Below, one piece after another: positions 21,409 to 32,032 of a stretch of 64,000 nucleotides of DNA. The position numbers and the translations under genes were made by a program. The stretch is from Phymatolithon calcareum (Eukaryota; Rhodophyta; Florideophyceae; Hapalidiales): NCBI GenBank assembly GCA_977006965.1, contig OZ345361.1:1860001-1924000 (forward strand), in the 5' to 3' direction. Each line of letters starts with the position of its first letter. The stretch's first letter is position 1. Below the pieces are notes generated by a model. That model was not told the DNA's origin, did no database searches, and worked only from the letters and a program-made list of their open reading frames with translations.

Positions 21409-23408
21409 CTATACCCCGTTCTGTGGTTGGACCGCAACGGATGAACCTGGAATTGACTGTAACGTCGCCCGATAAGGCGCCCACGTCTGCTCCCACTGTC
21501 TCAGCTGTCGCAGCCAGTCTTCCGCTTTCTTGGCATACGCAGGACCCGCCTCCTTTGCCTGCTTCATGTATGCATCGATGTAGTCCTGGTCCATCCACCC
21601 AAATTCTCCCTGCGCCGCTTCCACGCTCACACACCCCGCAGGGTCATTTCCATCCTTACTCGCGAGTGCATCACACAAGCCGCCACCTTCTTCGACATCC
21701 GTGGTTGGCGAGCCGTCAAGTTCCAGCGTTTTCACAACTTCCGTTTTTAGGATCTGAACCTTCTGTGGACCAAGCTGCTCGGACTCCGTTTCCGAGGGGC
21801 AATTTCGACCTTCCAATCCTGTCACAGCTTTCGGAGAAGGTACACTGTATATGGACACTCGTTCTCCACTTGTTCTCCTTGGACCCAGCAGTTGAGCAAT
21901 TCCATTCTCCGCCTCTTCGAAAGTCATCGCCCCGCTTTGCACAAGAGCCTGTGCTTTTAAAATCCACTCTTGCCATTTTTCCGAAAACGTCTGCGGCATA
22001 CAAGCCAGCGAATGTTTCAAGCCTGCAATAGTTTCCGCATCGAACGGATCTCGCGTCAACCTAGCACTCATCGCCCTGTTCATTGTGAGAGACTTAGACT
22101 GAACATCGCCAGGAGACAAGGATGAGTTTCGGCTGTCATCACAAAATCCAGTGGTGGGGTTTGAAAAAAATTTCCTTCTTTTGTTCGTATTTCCTGGCGG
22201 GCTTGATGAGTTCGTACTTCTCTTCATGCTCAGTCGCGCAGGTGAGAATGTCGTATCTTGAATTCCAACCCACTGAAAAGCAGGTTTCCGCTTCATGGTA
22301 TGTACCTTCTGAATAATATTAAGAGAAGAGAGTATGTTCGCGATATCGTACAGACGTCTCACTTTGGTCTTCAAAATTTTTGTTGTATCCCCCTGCATTG
22401 ACAGCGTGTCCGTATCAGACGGTGTTTGCCCCATCAGTTGCAACGCAGCCTGCTCAAGGGAAACAACTGAGCCACCGGCCATGAGGAACAGCTGTACAAA
22501 GCGTTGCGAAAGCACGCCGAGCGATTTTTCCTTCCTGGATCCAGTGACTTTTTCCAACTTTGGAATTACGGGTTTTATATCAGTGCCTAGCCCATTGTCG
22601 GTATCTTGCGTGGAAACCGGCTGGGATGCATCGGACTGAGATTCGCCCACCTCTTGCGATGAAGCGGGGGTGCGCGACTGAGGGGTGAGAGGAAGAGACG
22701 CTCGAGGAAGAATTTTCACTTCTCCCTTCACACTTCGTGGCTTCTTTATGGACCTCCGAAAGTCTTCAGGTCCCCCGAAGCAATCGACAGCTGCCTTCCG
22801 ACGTAAGTCCTCGATTTTTGCCGCTACTTCGGAGGCACCCTGCCAAACATAGCAGTTCTTACCCTTGCGAGTAACGACGCCTACACTTTCGAGAACATTC
22901 ACAATGTCGTATATTCGTCTTCTCTCCACACGGAGACGAATAGCCGCTGCATCGAGGCACACTTCTTGTCCTTCTCGCTGTCCGTATACATTCACAAACC
23001 TGTGAAGTGGCAAAATATTGATGAGCGCAAGGTCGAAAATAGAAAGAGGCACAAATTAGATATTCTCATGTTTGCAATCTGCTTGCAGCTAGACATTTGA
23101 TAAGACCACCGCTGCCTTCGCGCGCATCTTAAACGGGACCACTGCAATGACCACTGACGTAAGATACTTGTCATGTTCGATATCGTCGGTGTGCGCGGAT
23201 TTGGGCGAAAGTAATTAAAGCGTAGGAGTGCACAATAGACGACAACGGGAACGACAATAAGTGGAAACACTTACTTTTCACATAAGAGACCGAGCGATTT
23301 ATCTTTCCGCGAATATGCCAAAGGCATGAGCTCGGTCGGAGGATTGGACTCGGAAGCATCGCGAGGAGAGGTCTCCTTCGCGACAGTGGACGGGTTCAGG
23401 TCCGCCAT
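21409..23408 (-). CDS. Atypical E2F transcription factor (E2F7/8 or DEL type, two DNA-binding domains)
   Basis: Two exons, 23275-23408 and 21409-22999, give 574 aa. The 275-bp intron has donor GTAAGT and acceptor TTCACAG, and splices in the middle of the first winged helix (LLCE-K-FVNVYG). DNA-binding domain 1 is residues 34-99 with the recognition helix RRRIYDIVNVLESVG; domain 2 is about 200-290 with RRLYDIANILSSLN. I see no leucine-zipper/marked-box dimerisation domain and no RB-binding motif, the layout of E2F7/E2F8 and plant DEL proteins, which bind DNA without DP and repress cell-cycle and endoreduplication genes. The ATG at 23408 is preferred over one at 23645 because two E2F sites lie between them. 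The long C-terminal half is unrecognised, with a Trp-rich EWILKAQALV segment. Confidence 0.9.
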
Positions 23409-23512
23409 AACCTCGTCCGACGCGTCGGGTGCGGATTGGGAATGAACCTGGCAATTGGCTGAGGGCCCTAGTGCCCAGCGCAGTTGCCCGCAGAAGTAAA
23501 ATGGGCACAAGG

Positions 23513-23566
23513 TTTGGCGCCAAAACTGTAAAAGCCCCAGAAGTGTATGTCCCACAGTTTTGGCGC
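23513..23566. promoter_or_regulatory. Pair of E2F-binding sites in the E2F/MOZART1 divergent promoter
   Basis: TTTGGCGCCAAA at 23513-23524 is a perfect palindromic E2F site; TTTGGCGC at 23559-23566 is a second one. The 13-mer ACAGTTTTGGCGC occurs once on each strand here, so the sites face each other. They lie 105-158 bp upstream of the E2F start codon and about 480-530 bp upstream of the MOZART1 start, predicting autoregulation of E2F and perhaps co-regulation of MOZART1. Confidence 0.8.
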
Positions 23567-24044
23567 GGATCGGGCTGACTTGGGATCTTTCTATTGGCCA
23601 TAGCCCAATTCCACTGTTGGTACTGTCAGAATATGCCATACTCATTCGCAGTCAGGAACCCTAGATGGATCTGAGTGCTGGGCAAGTGTAATTTTCAGTA
23701 AAATTTTAACCGCTTGTGCTCGCAACGGCAACAAAAACGAAGTGCAACCAAGAACCACATTTTTACGCAAAATTCCGGGCCAACCGGGACATTTTTCTCA
23801 TATCATATATATCAACTTTTTTGAATATTCTATTTCTGTTTTTCATGTTTCAAATTTTTTAATTTTTTTGTCTTGCTAGTCATAATGAAATTGTTCAACT
23901 TTTGACTCGAACTGGGCTGTTTGGGAATTGACGACCGATCTCGTTAGCAATGAAACGTTCCTCCGCATCAGTGAGCTGTTGTTGAAGAAGGAACAGAGCA
24001 GTATTCAGAATCCTTTCCTTGACTACGGAATCCAAGCCTTGAAA

Positions 24045-24364
24045 ATGCCTTCTCGAGCTCCCACGGAAGAGGAGAAGACTGCGGCCCTGGACAGGCTCTT
24101 TGAAATATCTAATATTCTGGACACAGTAGGTTCCAAGCACTCTCAACTCGTCCCAGATGTTTACCATATTTACCTTTTATTCTGCAAGCACTGACACATT
24201 AATTGTCTCCCTCTGCTCTTTGCGGATAATAGGGCCTTGACAGAGAAACCTTGGACATTATCAAGCAACTCTGTGACCAAGGGATAAATCCTCAGGCTCT
24301 GGCTCAGGTGGTCAAGTTTTTGCGCAAAGAAGGGGCAGCACAGCAGTCGGCGGAGAACGATTGA
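24045..24364 (+). CDS. MZT1: MOZART1, mitotic-spindle organizing protein 1
   Basis: MOZART1 binds N-termini of gamma-tubulin complex proteins and is needed to recruit and activate the gamma-tubulin ring complex at microtubule-organising sites. Two exons, 24045-24125 and 24233-24364, encode 70 aa, within the 70-85 aa of the family. The intron (107 bp, GTAGGT...AATAG) is phase 0 and falls inside the conserved helix-turn: ...LFEISNILDT then GLDRETLDIIKQLCDQGINP. The motif GINPQALAQVVKFLR is family-typical. The frame upstream of 24045 lacks another ATG. It diverges from the E2F gene and converges with APC2, whose stop is 40 bp away. Confidence 0.92.
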
Positions 24365-24404
24365 CTACTGTACACTTGCTATGGTAGCCTCGCCTGTTCA
24401 TCTA

Positions 24405-26726
24405 CTATGTCGATTTCTCTTTAATCTTAAACATCCCGGCGTGTACCTCAATTTTGCTTTCGTCCACCATTCGTGCAAGCAGCCCAGCTAATTGGTTCTG
24501 TGTTCTGTCGTACACAGGCGTTTTCACAAACATCTTCAGCATGGTGTGCACTTTTTCCAGAGGGCAAGCCTTCAGGTTCTGCAGCATGGCCAAAATGTAA
24601 CTCTCGAATACCTTCATTTCTGCCGCAGTATCAGCTCCTTCAGTGTCAACTTCGCTGCCCCCAGTTTGCCCGTCATCTTCAATCGAATTCCGATTAATAT
24701 CCGCATCCGTCGCGAACTCTACAGTCTCGTATTCTGACGCCGCAGAGTCCGATGCGCGAAGAACTCCCTTGCTTGCAAGTGAGGCGAGCGATTTTGTTAG
24801 CAGTCCCTTGTCATCAATAACGAGCTCTTTCTGGAGAGCAGTCACACGCCATTTTTTCTTTTTGCCGTACAGCAAAAGAATTGATGCTTGTAGTGGGCTC
24901 ACCGATACTTCGAGAGTACGTTCGTCAGCAAAAGTTAGATTCATTGTGACAGCGCCCAACCCTGACTGCCATATGAGTTTCCTTGGGTCCTTTTGCCGCT
25001 TAAAGGTTTCAGAAAACTGGTCCATTTTTTCGGAAAACTCTGGCGGTGCAGAAAACTTCTGCTCCATCGGAAGTTTTGGCCAGAACTCTTTTGATATTAC
25101 AGTCATCTCAAACTCCGTGGATGTACTTCGGATATTCAAATCCACCAAGATTTCTCGGGAGTTCTTCACGTCCTTAAGCATAATTGAACATTCATGCATT
25201 ACATCATGTCCAAATCGCTCAATGAGAAGATTAAGAACCTGCTCCTCTTTCTCAAGATCGAAATCCAGATTATGAATCAGCCGGTCCGCAAGCATAGTCC
25301 GGTATTCGGAAACCAACAAATTGCTCGACCCATAAATCGTCACCAAGGTGGCAATCGCATCACCACCGGGTTTCCATCCGCTTTCCTTAGAAGGAGCATC
25401 AATCGGCTCTGGCTGCCAACTTTCGTAGGCTCTCGAATCTACAAGGCCATTCTCGTCATAGTCCCCATCAATTGATATAAGGTCATCGTCAACATTGTTT
25501 TGGTTGCTGAAGTCTAGCCCATCAGACACAACTTCGTCACCCTTCTTGCGACGCCGAGAAGGTACTCTTTTAAGTTCTGCGTAGAGGTCTCCGTCCACAG
25601 TCATCCCGTTCACGATGCAACGAATGGTATCAGGTCTGTGTCGCAGGTAATTTCGGATAGGTTCGCTAACACTTTCAAGGATAACGCCCGTTGAATCCAA
25701 GATGCGCAACGCCTTGATCATGTTCACGTACTGCAGGAGAATCTCTGATGTCATCGTCCCGGCATTTAGAAGCTTGACCATAAATTGGTCCCGGAGCGAG
25801 GCAATAAGCACAGGCTTATAGTCCGTAGCAGCAAGACAATGTTTCAGATCTTCTATGGCGGGGGTGCTCGCAGGGAAACGTCTAATGATCTGAAGAATTT
25901 GTTGAGTTCGCAAAGCCGCAATGGTCTGGTGCAAGTGAAACATGAGTTGCATACGCCATCTGTCGAGGACATCTTGCTCTACGGCTGGATTTTCCGAAGT
26001 TCTATTTGCGGGACTTACGCACGCGCTCTTTCCACCAGACGAAGACATAGCCACTGTGAATAGCCATGGTATCACAGCATCTTCTATTTGACCAACTAGT
26101 TTCGGAAGCACGTGCTCATCATGGGTATTTACGACGTTGTCTTCAAGCATAGCGTCGATATTTTCGAAAACAATCCAAGTCACAGCCTCTTGTACTGCTC
26201 TTCCAAAGCCCAAGTCTGCTAGTTGCCTGCAGAATTCATCTTGATGACCGTCAGCACCGACCTTACTCTTCTGTTCAGCATCGAACTTTTGGAATCGTAT
26301 TAGCATCACGTTGTACAATTGCTCTGAGAAAGCAGGAGACACAATTCCTTGCAATGCAGCAACAACGCGTAGCAAAAACTTGTACCGCAGAGTTTCGTTT
26401 TTGTCCCCTATTCGCTGCTCGATAATTTTCAACCTTTCCAACGAATCCATAAGAGCTTTGTGTGTGCTCGCGATGCATTTTTCGACGTGATCCGTATTTC
26501 CTGACTTCTGGTCTAAAGCACCCAATGTATCATGCGATTCACGAAGGAATTCTTCTTCGAGTTTGCAAATTGTCCAGGTCGAAAGGTTGTGCATGAACTT
26601 TTTTGACATCAGCATGTCGATAGACTCTGCGCAGGAAGTGCTCCCATCAACATGAACGCCGGTCGATTTTTCTGTACATGCCTTCCAGGCAGCCACGACT
26701 TCAGGCTCAAACTCCTGAGGGGTCAT
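24405..26726 (-). CDS. APC2: Anaphase-promoting complex subunit 2 (cullin-like)
   Basis: APC2 is the cullin-like scaffold of the APC/C ubiquitin ligase; with the RING subunit APC11 it forms the catalytic core that ubiquitinates cyclins and securin. The 773-aa frame has no introns and begins at the ATG 26726. Motifs: IRNYLRHRPDTIRCIV near 357-372, ESWQPEP near 435-441, cullin homology with YGSSNLLVSEYRTMLADRLI near 465-484 and ERFGHDVMHECSIMLKDV near 503-520, and the C-terminal APC2 winged-helix domain (707-773, EKVHTMLKMFV). An acidic linker at 395-430 is typical. Its promoter, shared with NDUFB7, contains TTTCGCGG (minus strand, near 26886), a loose E2F-like match I do not rely on. Confidence 0.94.
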   Translation of the reverse strand: MTPQEFEPEVVAAWKACTEKSTGVHVDGSTSCAESIDMLMSKKFMHNLSTWTICKLEEEFLRESHDTLGALDQKSGNTDHVEKCIASTHKALMDSLERLKIIEQRIGDKNETLRYKFLLRVVAALQGIVSPAFSEQLYNVMLIRFQKFDAEQKSKVGADGHQDEFCRQLADLGFGRAVQEAVTWIVFENIDAMLEDNVVNTHDEHVLPKLVGQIEDAVIPWLFTVAMSSSGGKSACVSPANRTSENPAVEQDVLDRWRMQLMFHLHQTIAALRTQQILQIIRRFPASTPAIEDLKHCLAATDYKPVLIASLRDQFMVKLLNAGTMTSEILLQYVNMIKALRILDSTGVILESVSEPIRNYLRHRPDTIRCIVNGMTVDGDLYAELKRVPSRRRKKGDEVVSDGLDFSNQNNVDDDLISIDGDYDENGLVDSRAYESWQPEPIDAPSKESGWKPGGDAIATLVTIYGSSNLLVSEYRTMLADRLIHNLDFDLEKEEQVLNLLIERFGHDVMHECSIMLKDVKNSREILVDLNIRSTSTEFEMTVISKEFWPKLPMEQKFSAPPEFSEKMDQFSETFKRQKDPRKLIWQSGLGAVTMNLTFADERTLEVSVSPLQASILLLYGKKKKWRVTALQKELVIDDKGLLTKSLASLASKGVLRASDSAASEYETVEFATDADINRNSIEDDGQTGGSEVDTEGADTAAEMKVFESYILAMLQNLKACPLEKVHTMLKMFVKTPVYDRTQNQLAGLLARMVDESKIEVHAGMFKIKEKST

Positions 26727-27248
26727 CTTTCTAATTCCAGAAAAATGGCTGCAACAGTTTGGACATACGCAATCGGATTCTCGGGCATGGGGAAACCACT
26801 TTGCAGAGAACTTAACGCTTCCGCAACAATCTAATGCCGGCTATCGTCAGATCGGCCGCGCAGAAAATTTCAAAATTTGAATCTTTCCGCGAAAATATAT
26901 ATATGGTTTTCCGTAAAGTTGTTGAACACGTGTTTCAGTACGGAAGATAAGCGAGCCCTGGTTTGTTCGAATTTTGGGTTTGCATCATTGGTGGCGGCTT
27001 GTTCAGGATCCAGAACCTGAGGTGAAGACACGAACAGCAGGTGTTGCGAAGGGTTGGATTTGACGACTGCGCTTTATCATGGGGGCCGGAAATCATGGCG
27101 AAGGTATCTTGCGCTGGTGCTCTACTGCAGTGCTTCTACCGTCCAAGCTGGACAAGACCATTTACCAGATCAAATGCTTACTCAATTTGCGTTCATTGTA
27201 CATCATTTTTCTGCGCGTTCTAATATCACGATCGCAGCCCAGCCCGTA

Positions 27249-27676
27249 ATGCAAGTTTCGGAGGAAGAGATGGTGAAAGAGAGTAAGTTATTTAGTGCAT
27301 TGTTTTAGCAGATTGGAAACTGGTCTTGGTCTCTGCCGTGCAGTCGGTTAACCTCCTGCGTTTTGTTTTTGAGCAGGAGTGCCGCTCGAGTGGCGCGATT
27401 ATTGCGCCCACAAATTAATTCCGCTGAATAAATGCCGGCGAGTTAATTTCTTCCTTCCGTGGCGATGTGAAGACGAGCGACATGCGTACGAGGAATGCCA
27501 ATATTCTCAGTACGTTAATACTTTTCCTTGATCTATTGCCGGCTGATTAATGTCGATGTGTATCATCGCCATTGTCTCTAACGACGACTGCTTATCTGAA
27601 CTGCAGGTATATGCGACGTGTGAAGGAGATGAAGGCTATTCTGAAGGAGCAGAAGGCGAAAGCGGCAGAGGAGTAG
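27249..27676 (+). CDS. NDUFB7: NADH dehydrogenase 1 beta subcomplex subunit 7 (complex I B18)
   Basis: Accessory subunit of mitochondrial complex I on the intermembrane-space side. Three exons, 27249-27282, 27377-27509 and 27607-27676, give 78 aa; introns of 94 and 97 bp begin GTAAGT and GTACGT and end GAGCAG and CTGCAG. The twin CX9C motif is plain: CAHKLIPLNKC and CEDERHAYEEC, the signature of Mia40-imported coiled-coil-helix proteins. The stretch RDYCAHKLIPLNKCR...FFLPWRCEDERHAYEEC resembles the plant B18 form, and the charged C-terminus (YMRRVKEMKAI) fits. No cleavable presequence is expected. It is short at the N-terminus compared with human, similar to plants. Exons below 60 codons hide it from simple ORF searches. 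Confidence 0.93.
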
Positions 27677-28177
27677 AGCTCGAGGATTAAGTGCGCTACA
27701 TCTCTGAATGTCATCGGAATTATTGGACTTGCCTCCTGTTGTGGAAATTGCGCCGTCGAGCGATTCTTTTCTATATCTGAAGTGCCTACTTTTAGAACTC
27801 GTGTCCATTCCGTATTGGGTTCTTCTATGCATAAACTTCGAGCGATGCCATATGAACCCTGTGCGTTCTATTGTAAAAGAAACTCATATGCGTATGCTGC
27901 CAGTGGATCCCTTCTAGATAGTGCACGTTCCTCCATTTCAGACGTCTGAAGTGGAGGAAAGCGGTCTAAACCGAGTCATCTTCTCCTTTGGGAATCTGTC
28001 AGATCAGACTGACAAAGTGGACATCATACAAAAAGTAAATAAAACATACAAAGTTGAAATTATTGTCAGATTTTATTCTCTTTTCAACTATTTTCCCAAG
28101 TGACAGCCGATTGCCAAGATGAATCTTTTTCCGCTCAGGAACACCCTGCGTCTGCTATTATCATCGTCGATCCCGCA
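27677..28177. other. Intergenic, NDUFB7 to PDC-E2
   Basis: 3' UTR of NDUFB7 and promoter of the E2 gene; no further feature seen. An ATG at 28119 opens a basic-hydrophobic peptide (MNLFPLRNTLRLLLSSS) in another frame that stops at 28236; unless spliced it is not the E2 presequence. Confidence 0.6.
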
Positions 28178-29734
28178 ATGGGGGCTCTTTCTCTTGGTCT
28201 TCGCGCTGGATTGCGCATCCACCGAGGGATCCTAGCGGGTGGGCGAAACGCAGAATTGAAATGGATGTTCTGTCGCGCGATGAGCGCTCTACCGGATCAC
28301 AAAACGATTTATATGCCCAAACTTTCTCCAACAATGGAAGTTGGTACGATTCAGGAGTGGAAGAAGCAGGAAGGTGAAGCAATTGAAGCGGGTGATGTAA
28401 TTGCAGAAATCGAAACCGACAAAGCGACACGATCGTTTGAATACAACGATGATGGCTACCTTGCAAGAGTATGTTTGCCGTTCGGATCTCATGCGTATAC
28501 TGGGAATTTGCTCAATGTGACATCTCCTCTTCTGGGCATATCGCCTTGTTTGGTCTTGCCTATCGAAATGTTTACACTAACTGCCAAACTTTTGAACAAC
28601 GATTGCGAGCTTTTCTAGGTGTTCCTTCCTGAGGGAGCAGCCGATATACCAGTGGGCGACTTGCTGTGTGTCATTTGCGAAGAAGAATCAGACATAGCTG
28701 CATTCAAGGACTATAACCCGCCAAAAACGGAAGCGGAAGCGTCTGGTGCTCCTCCAGCTGACGCAGACGTCGCAGCATCACCCACAGCGGCGCCAGTGAC
28801 AGCGCCACCGACTGTCCCGGTTCCTGCTACTGCCCCTACTGCAGTATCATCCGCGCCCGGTGCGCGAATTATAGCGTCTCCGTTCGCAAAGGTAACGGCT
28901 GCGCAAGCCGGCCTCAGTCTACAGGGCATTGCCGGAACCGGCCCGGGCGGTCGCGTACTCGCAGCGGATGTCGCAGATGCAATTGCGGCAGGTGTGCAGC
29001 CTGCCGGTGTGATGCAGGCAGCTGTTGTTGGACAACCGTCGTATCACGACGTTGATGTGACCAAGTACAAGAAGGTGACTGCTCAGCGATTGGTGCAATC
29101 AAAGCAGACTGTGCCACACTACTACCTTTCCGTGGAATGTATTGTGGACGAAATGCTCGAGCTCCGCAGCAAGATCAACGCCAAGGCCAAGGATGGCGAG
29201 TATAAGCTGAGCGTGAATGACTTCGTCATTAAGGCGGCAGCTACAGCGTTGCGGCAGGTTCCAGAGGTGAACGCGCAGTGGATGGGAGATACCATTCGTA
29301 TGTTCCATAGTGCCGACATTTCAGTTGCGGTTCAAACAGAGCAGGGCCTTATCACTCCAATTGTGAAGAATGCGGATCGCAAAGGGTTGAAGGAGATATC
29401 TGCTGATGTGAAGGCATTGGCTGGTAAGGCGAAGGAAAATAAGCTGGCTCCGGAGGAGTTCATGGGAGGCACTTTTACTATAAGTAATCTCGGCATGTTT
29501 GGAATCAACAACTTTTCGGCGATTGTCAATCCGCCTCAAGCAGCCATTCTCGCCGTTGGAAGTTCTGTGAAAACGTTGGTGCCGGATGCGAGCGTAGAAC
29601 ATGGGGTCGCGACAAAGACTGTTATGAACGTCACGCTCAGCTGCGATCATCGTGTAATTGATGGAGCCGTTGGTGCGCAATGGATGCAAGCTTTCAAACG
29701 CTGCATGGAAGATCCCATTGAAATAATTATGTGA
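28178..29734 (+). CDS. Pyruvate dehydrogenase complex E2, dihydrolipoamide acetyltransferase (mitochondrial type)
   Basis: E2 transfers the acetyl group from lipoamide to CoA and forms the core of the pyruvate dehydrogenase complex. Exons 28178-28468 and 28619-29734 encode 468 aa; the 150-bp phase-0 intron (GTATGT...TTCTAG) interrupts the lipoyl domain between GYLAR and VFLPEG. Residues 1-36 are basic with no acids until Glu25 and fit a mitochondrial presequence. One lipoyl domain follows (40-118, lipoyl-Lys82 in EIETDKAT), then an Ala/Pro linker, the E1/E3-binding domain (about 180-218, GTGPGGRVLAADV), and the catalytic domain ending with DHRVIDGA (His near 441). LPDHKTIYMPKLSPTM is closer to mitochondrial than plastid E2 proteins. 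The start is chosen at the first in-frame ATG. Confidence 0.93.
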
Positions 29735-30023
29735 GAAATTTTGAGATGCATAAAACTAAAACAGCAGTGGTCATTTTGGTAGGATTCGATGGCAATGTAC
29801 AGCGTTTTTAGAGCTGATGGGTTGAGCACCGGTGTAGAGACTTGTTAGAACAAAATGCTTGCAATAGGGACTATATGTGGCGTTCTGGCACACACCCTCT
29901 CATACTGTTTCATTGCAATCTCTACGGTCGTTTGCTTTCCCCCGCAAAAAGGGCCTAAGCGCTTGAGCTTTCATCAAATCTCACCGACCATTCAACACAT
30001 GCGATTGGTTTTGCTGGTTCGAA

Positions 30024-30410
30024 ATGACAGGATTTGTGCCGTCCATCCCAGCTCTTGGAAAAGCAGTGAGATCGAGTTCCTTGTCGAGCAAAACCATCGG
30101 CTATCCCATGCATAGAAACAAACGTCCAGGATCGAGAACCATTGCTTGCGTTCAAGCTATACCGACGAGAGAGACGGTAACTCCTCCGCAGCCATGGGAC
30201 GGAATCGCATTAGAATTCGTGGAGTTTAACGTCGAAAGCGGGGACTGCTGCCCGGCGGAGTTGCGGGCGCGCATTGAAACCAAGTTGAGATGTCACGGCA
30301 ATCCTGTTCGCTGGGCAATTGTGAAGAGTAACGGCACTAACACAGTGTGCCGCGTTGAAGCAGTAGTTTCGAAGACACGCTCCCTAAGAAAACAATTGGA
30401 AACGGAATAA
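30024..30410 (+). CDS. Hypothetical small protein, 128 aa, possible organelle targeting
   Basis: I do not recognise this protein. The first ~50 residues are basic and Ser-rich without acids (AVRSSSLSSKTIGY, RNKRPGSR), like a transit peptide. The remaining ~75 residues look folded, with alternating strands (IALEFVEFNVES, PVRWAIVKSNG, CRVEAVVSK). It begins with an ATG about 290 bp after the PDC-E2 stop and is convergent with 30583-31485. No introns are needed. The possibility that it is a spurious ORF remains. Confidence 0.5.
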   Translation: MTGFVPSIPALGKAVRSSSLSSKTIGYPMHRNKRPGSRTIACVQAIPTRETVTPPQPWDGIALEFVEFNVESGDCCPAELRARIETKLRCHGNPVRWAIVKSNGTNTVCRVEAVVSKTRSLRKQLETE

Positions 30411-30582
30411 ACTGGGATAGTCGTTGTAATGCTACAAAAATTGATTCCAATATTCATCTGAACGCCATTTGTTCAGCATTTCTTTACTGAAACCACAACC
30501 AGCCTCGTGTGCCATGTAGAATTCGCATATCTCCGTAGATAAGAAACCGCCGAGAATAAAGAAAAATAAGCACAAGAGAATA

Positions 30583-31485
30583 TTAGTAGGTTTCCGCCTC
30601 TTCTTCCCAGCAACTCTTAGCCTTTCGCCGTTCAATGGGCTCTTCCATCAAGGCGCAAATTACACGGCCAAGGCACCGAGCCTGTTCCGCTGAAGGCAGG
30701 TCCTTTAACCATCCTACGCGAACGCTGTCGCCGACACCCCAAACATAAAACTTATAATTATCGAACTCAATGCCGTCCAAGTTGCGCTCCACAATCAAAA
30801 CAAACTTATCATTGGCACCACGAACAATGTTCTCCGCCACACTTTCCGGATTGACACGAATTGCAATTGGATCGCGAATTTCGGCCAATGTACCGACACC
30901 CGGCATTGCAACGAGTTGGCCAGTGTATCCAGAAGGTACGCTTGCAAACACTATCTTTCCGTTCTCTGGTGCAACCGGCTGGCAAAGATTCGGACAGGTC
31001 GCGATGTCATCCGGGTGGACATTGTCCAGATTGGCAAATAACGGAATCACACGAGGATAGTACTCACTAGCATCCACCGTAGACAGACTCAAGAATCTGC
31101 TCCCCTGACTGTGCTTCCCGAACTGCAATTCAGTGAATTTCGACGTCACATCTGCAATCGTCTTATCATTCAGCTGTGAAGGCGTGTTTGAACTTGGGAG
31201 ATCTGCACCTTTTCTCGATTTCTTCTCCTTAGTCTTCCGCTGCAAAAGCTCTTCTTTCTTTGCCTGGAGCGCTTCCAATTTTTGAGTTAGACGCACAATT
31301 TCATTCGCTGGGGGGCTATCTTTGGACGCTACTACGGTTTGCCTGCGTCTCAATGGGACCCGATTACAGCAGCTTTCATCGCTACGAGTTACACGGAAGG
31401 AAAACGCTGGCGTAAACGGAGAGGACAAGCAAAAGCTTGTCGAAAAATGCGTCATATCTAAGGTCTGGGACACGGCTGATACCAT
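30583..31485 (-). CDS. Hypothetical protein, 300 aa, probably plastid-targeted
   Basis: The N-terminal ~50 residues are rich in Ser, Thr, Phe and Arg with few acids (FSTSFCLSSPFTPAFSFRVT), as in red-algal plastid transit peptides, which favour Phe. Residues 60-93 form a charged helix (IVRLTQKLEALQAKKEELLQ) likely to coil. Residues about 140-290 look globular: GKIVFASVPSGYTGQLVAMPG, KFVLIVERNLDGIEFDNYKF and WGVGDSVRVGWL. I do not know the family. The start is the first ATG; a second at codon 11 is possible. A minus-strand frame overlapping its stop (to 30432) encodes a hydrophobic segment PTNILLCLFFFILGGFL and stays open for 67 codons without its own ATG; it might be an alternatively spliced C-terminus or chance. 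Confidence 0.65.
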   Translation of the reverse strand: MVSAVSQTLDMTHFSTSFCLSSPFTPAFSFRVTRSDESCCNRVPLRRRQTVVASKDSPPANEIVRLTQKLEALQAKKEELLQRKTKEKKSRKGADLPSSNTPSQLNDKTIADVTSKFTELQFGKHSQGSRFLSLSTVDASEYYPRVIPLFANLDNVHPDDIATCPNLCQPVAPENGKIVFASVPSGYTGQLVAMPGVGTLAEIRDPIAIRVNPESVAENIVRGANDKFVLIVERNLDGIEFDNYKFYVWGVGDSVRVGWLKDLPSAEQARCLGRVICALMEEPIERRKAKSCWEEEAETY

Positions 31486-32032
31486 TACTTCATCCTTGAG
31501 CGAGCTCGAGGAAAGGGAATAGGAGATTGCTCGCCTTAGCGCAAAGTTGGATCTGAATTCCGAAACTTTAGATCTAAAGTTATGGAATCGGTATTATGAT
31601 GATGCGATATAATAGTGTAAGAACGTATCATCACTGCCTGAAAGGATGTTTACACGTGTCTCCGTGCCCTAGTACATTCATTCATTTTGCGTTCAGTCGA
31701 TCCTCGATTTTTGCATAGGCAATATGAGCTACCCGGATATTCAAAAATCGAGGTTATTCAAGTATCGAAGTCGAATCGTAGCGAAATTAAAAAATTACAG
31801 CTCAAGATTACAATATGTATGTCAACGTTTAACTAAGCGTCTCCAACATGGAGGACAACTTTGGCGGCTCCGGGGGACAGCCAAATTTAATGAAATTATA
31901 GGAATAGGCCACGGAACCCCTTTCTATGAACAAATTCGGCGCCACAGAATCAGATAACAAATTCACTGCGATGTGCAAGGATGTGACAAATTTCGCGGAA
32001 GATGTGGTCTTTCTTGTCCCCTGGGGACGAGC
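31486..32032. other. Intergenic, contains a pogo/Tigger-like terminus
   Basis: CAGTCGATCCTCGATTTTTG begins at 31694, the kind of terminus seen in Tigger-type elements. I found no matching opposite end nearby. GGATATTCAAAAATCGAGG follows about 40 bp inside. Nothing else is recognisable. Confidence 0.45.

Noticed and set aside
23050-23052. E2F start at 23052 without an intron
   Set aside because: That codon is GTG inside the intron; splicing 23275-23408 to 22999 completes the first winged helix.
23643-23645. E2F start at the upstream ATG 23645
   Set aside because: The extra N-terminus is unlike E2F proteins and would place both E2F sites inside coding sequence.
26880-26895. E2F site in the APC2/NDUFB7 promoter
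   Set aside because: TTTCCGCGAAA matches only the loosest consensus on one strand.
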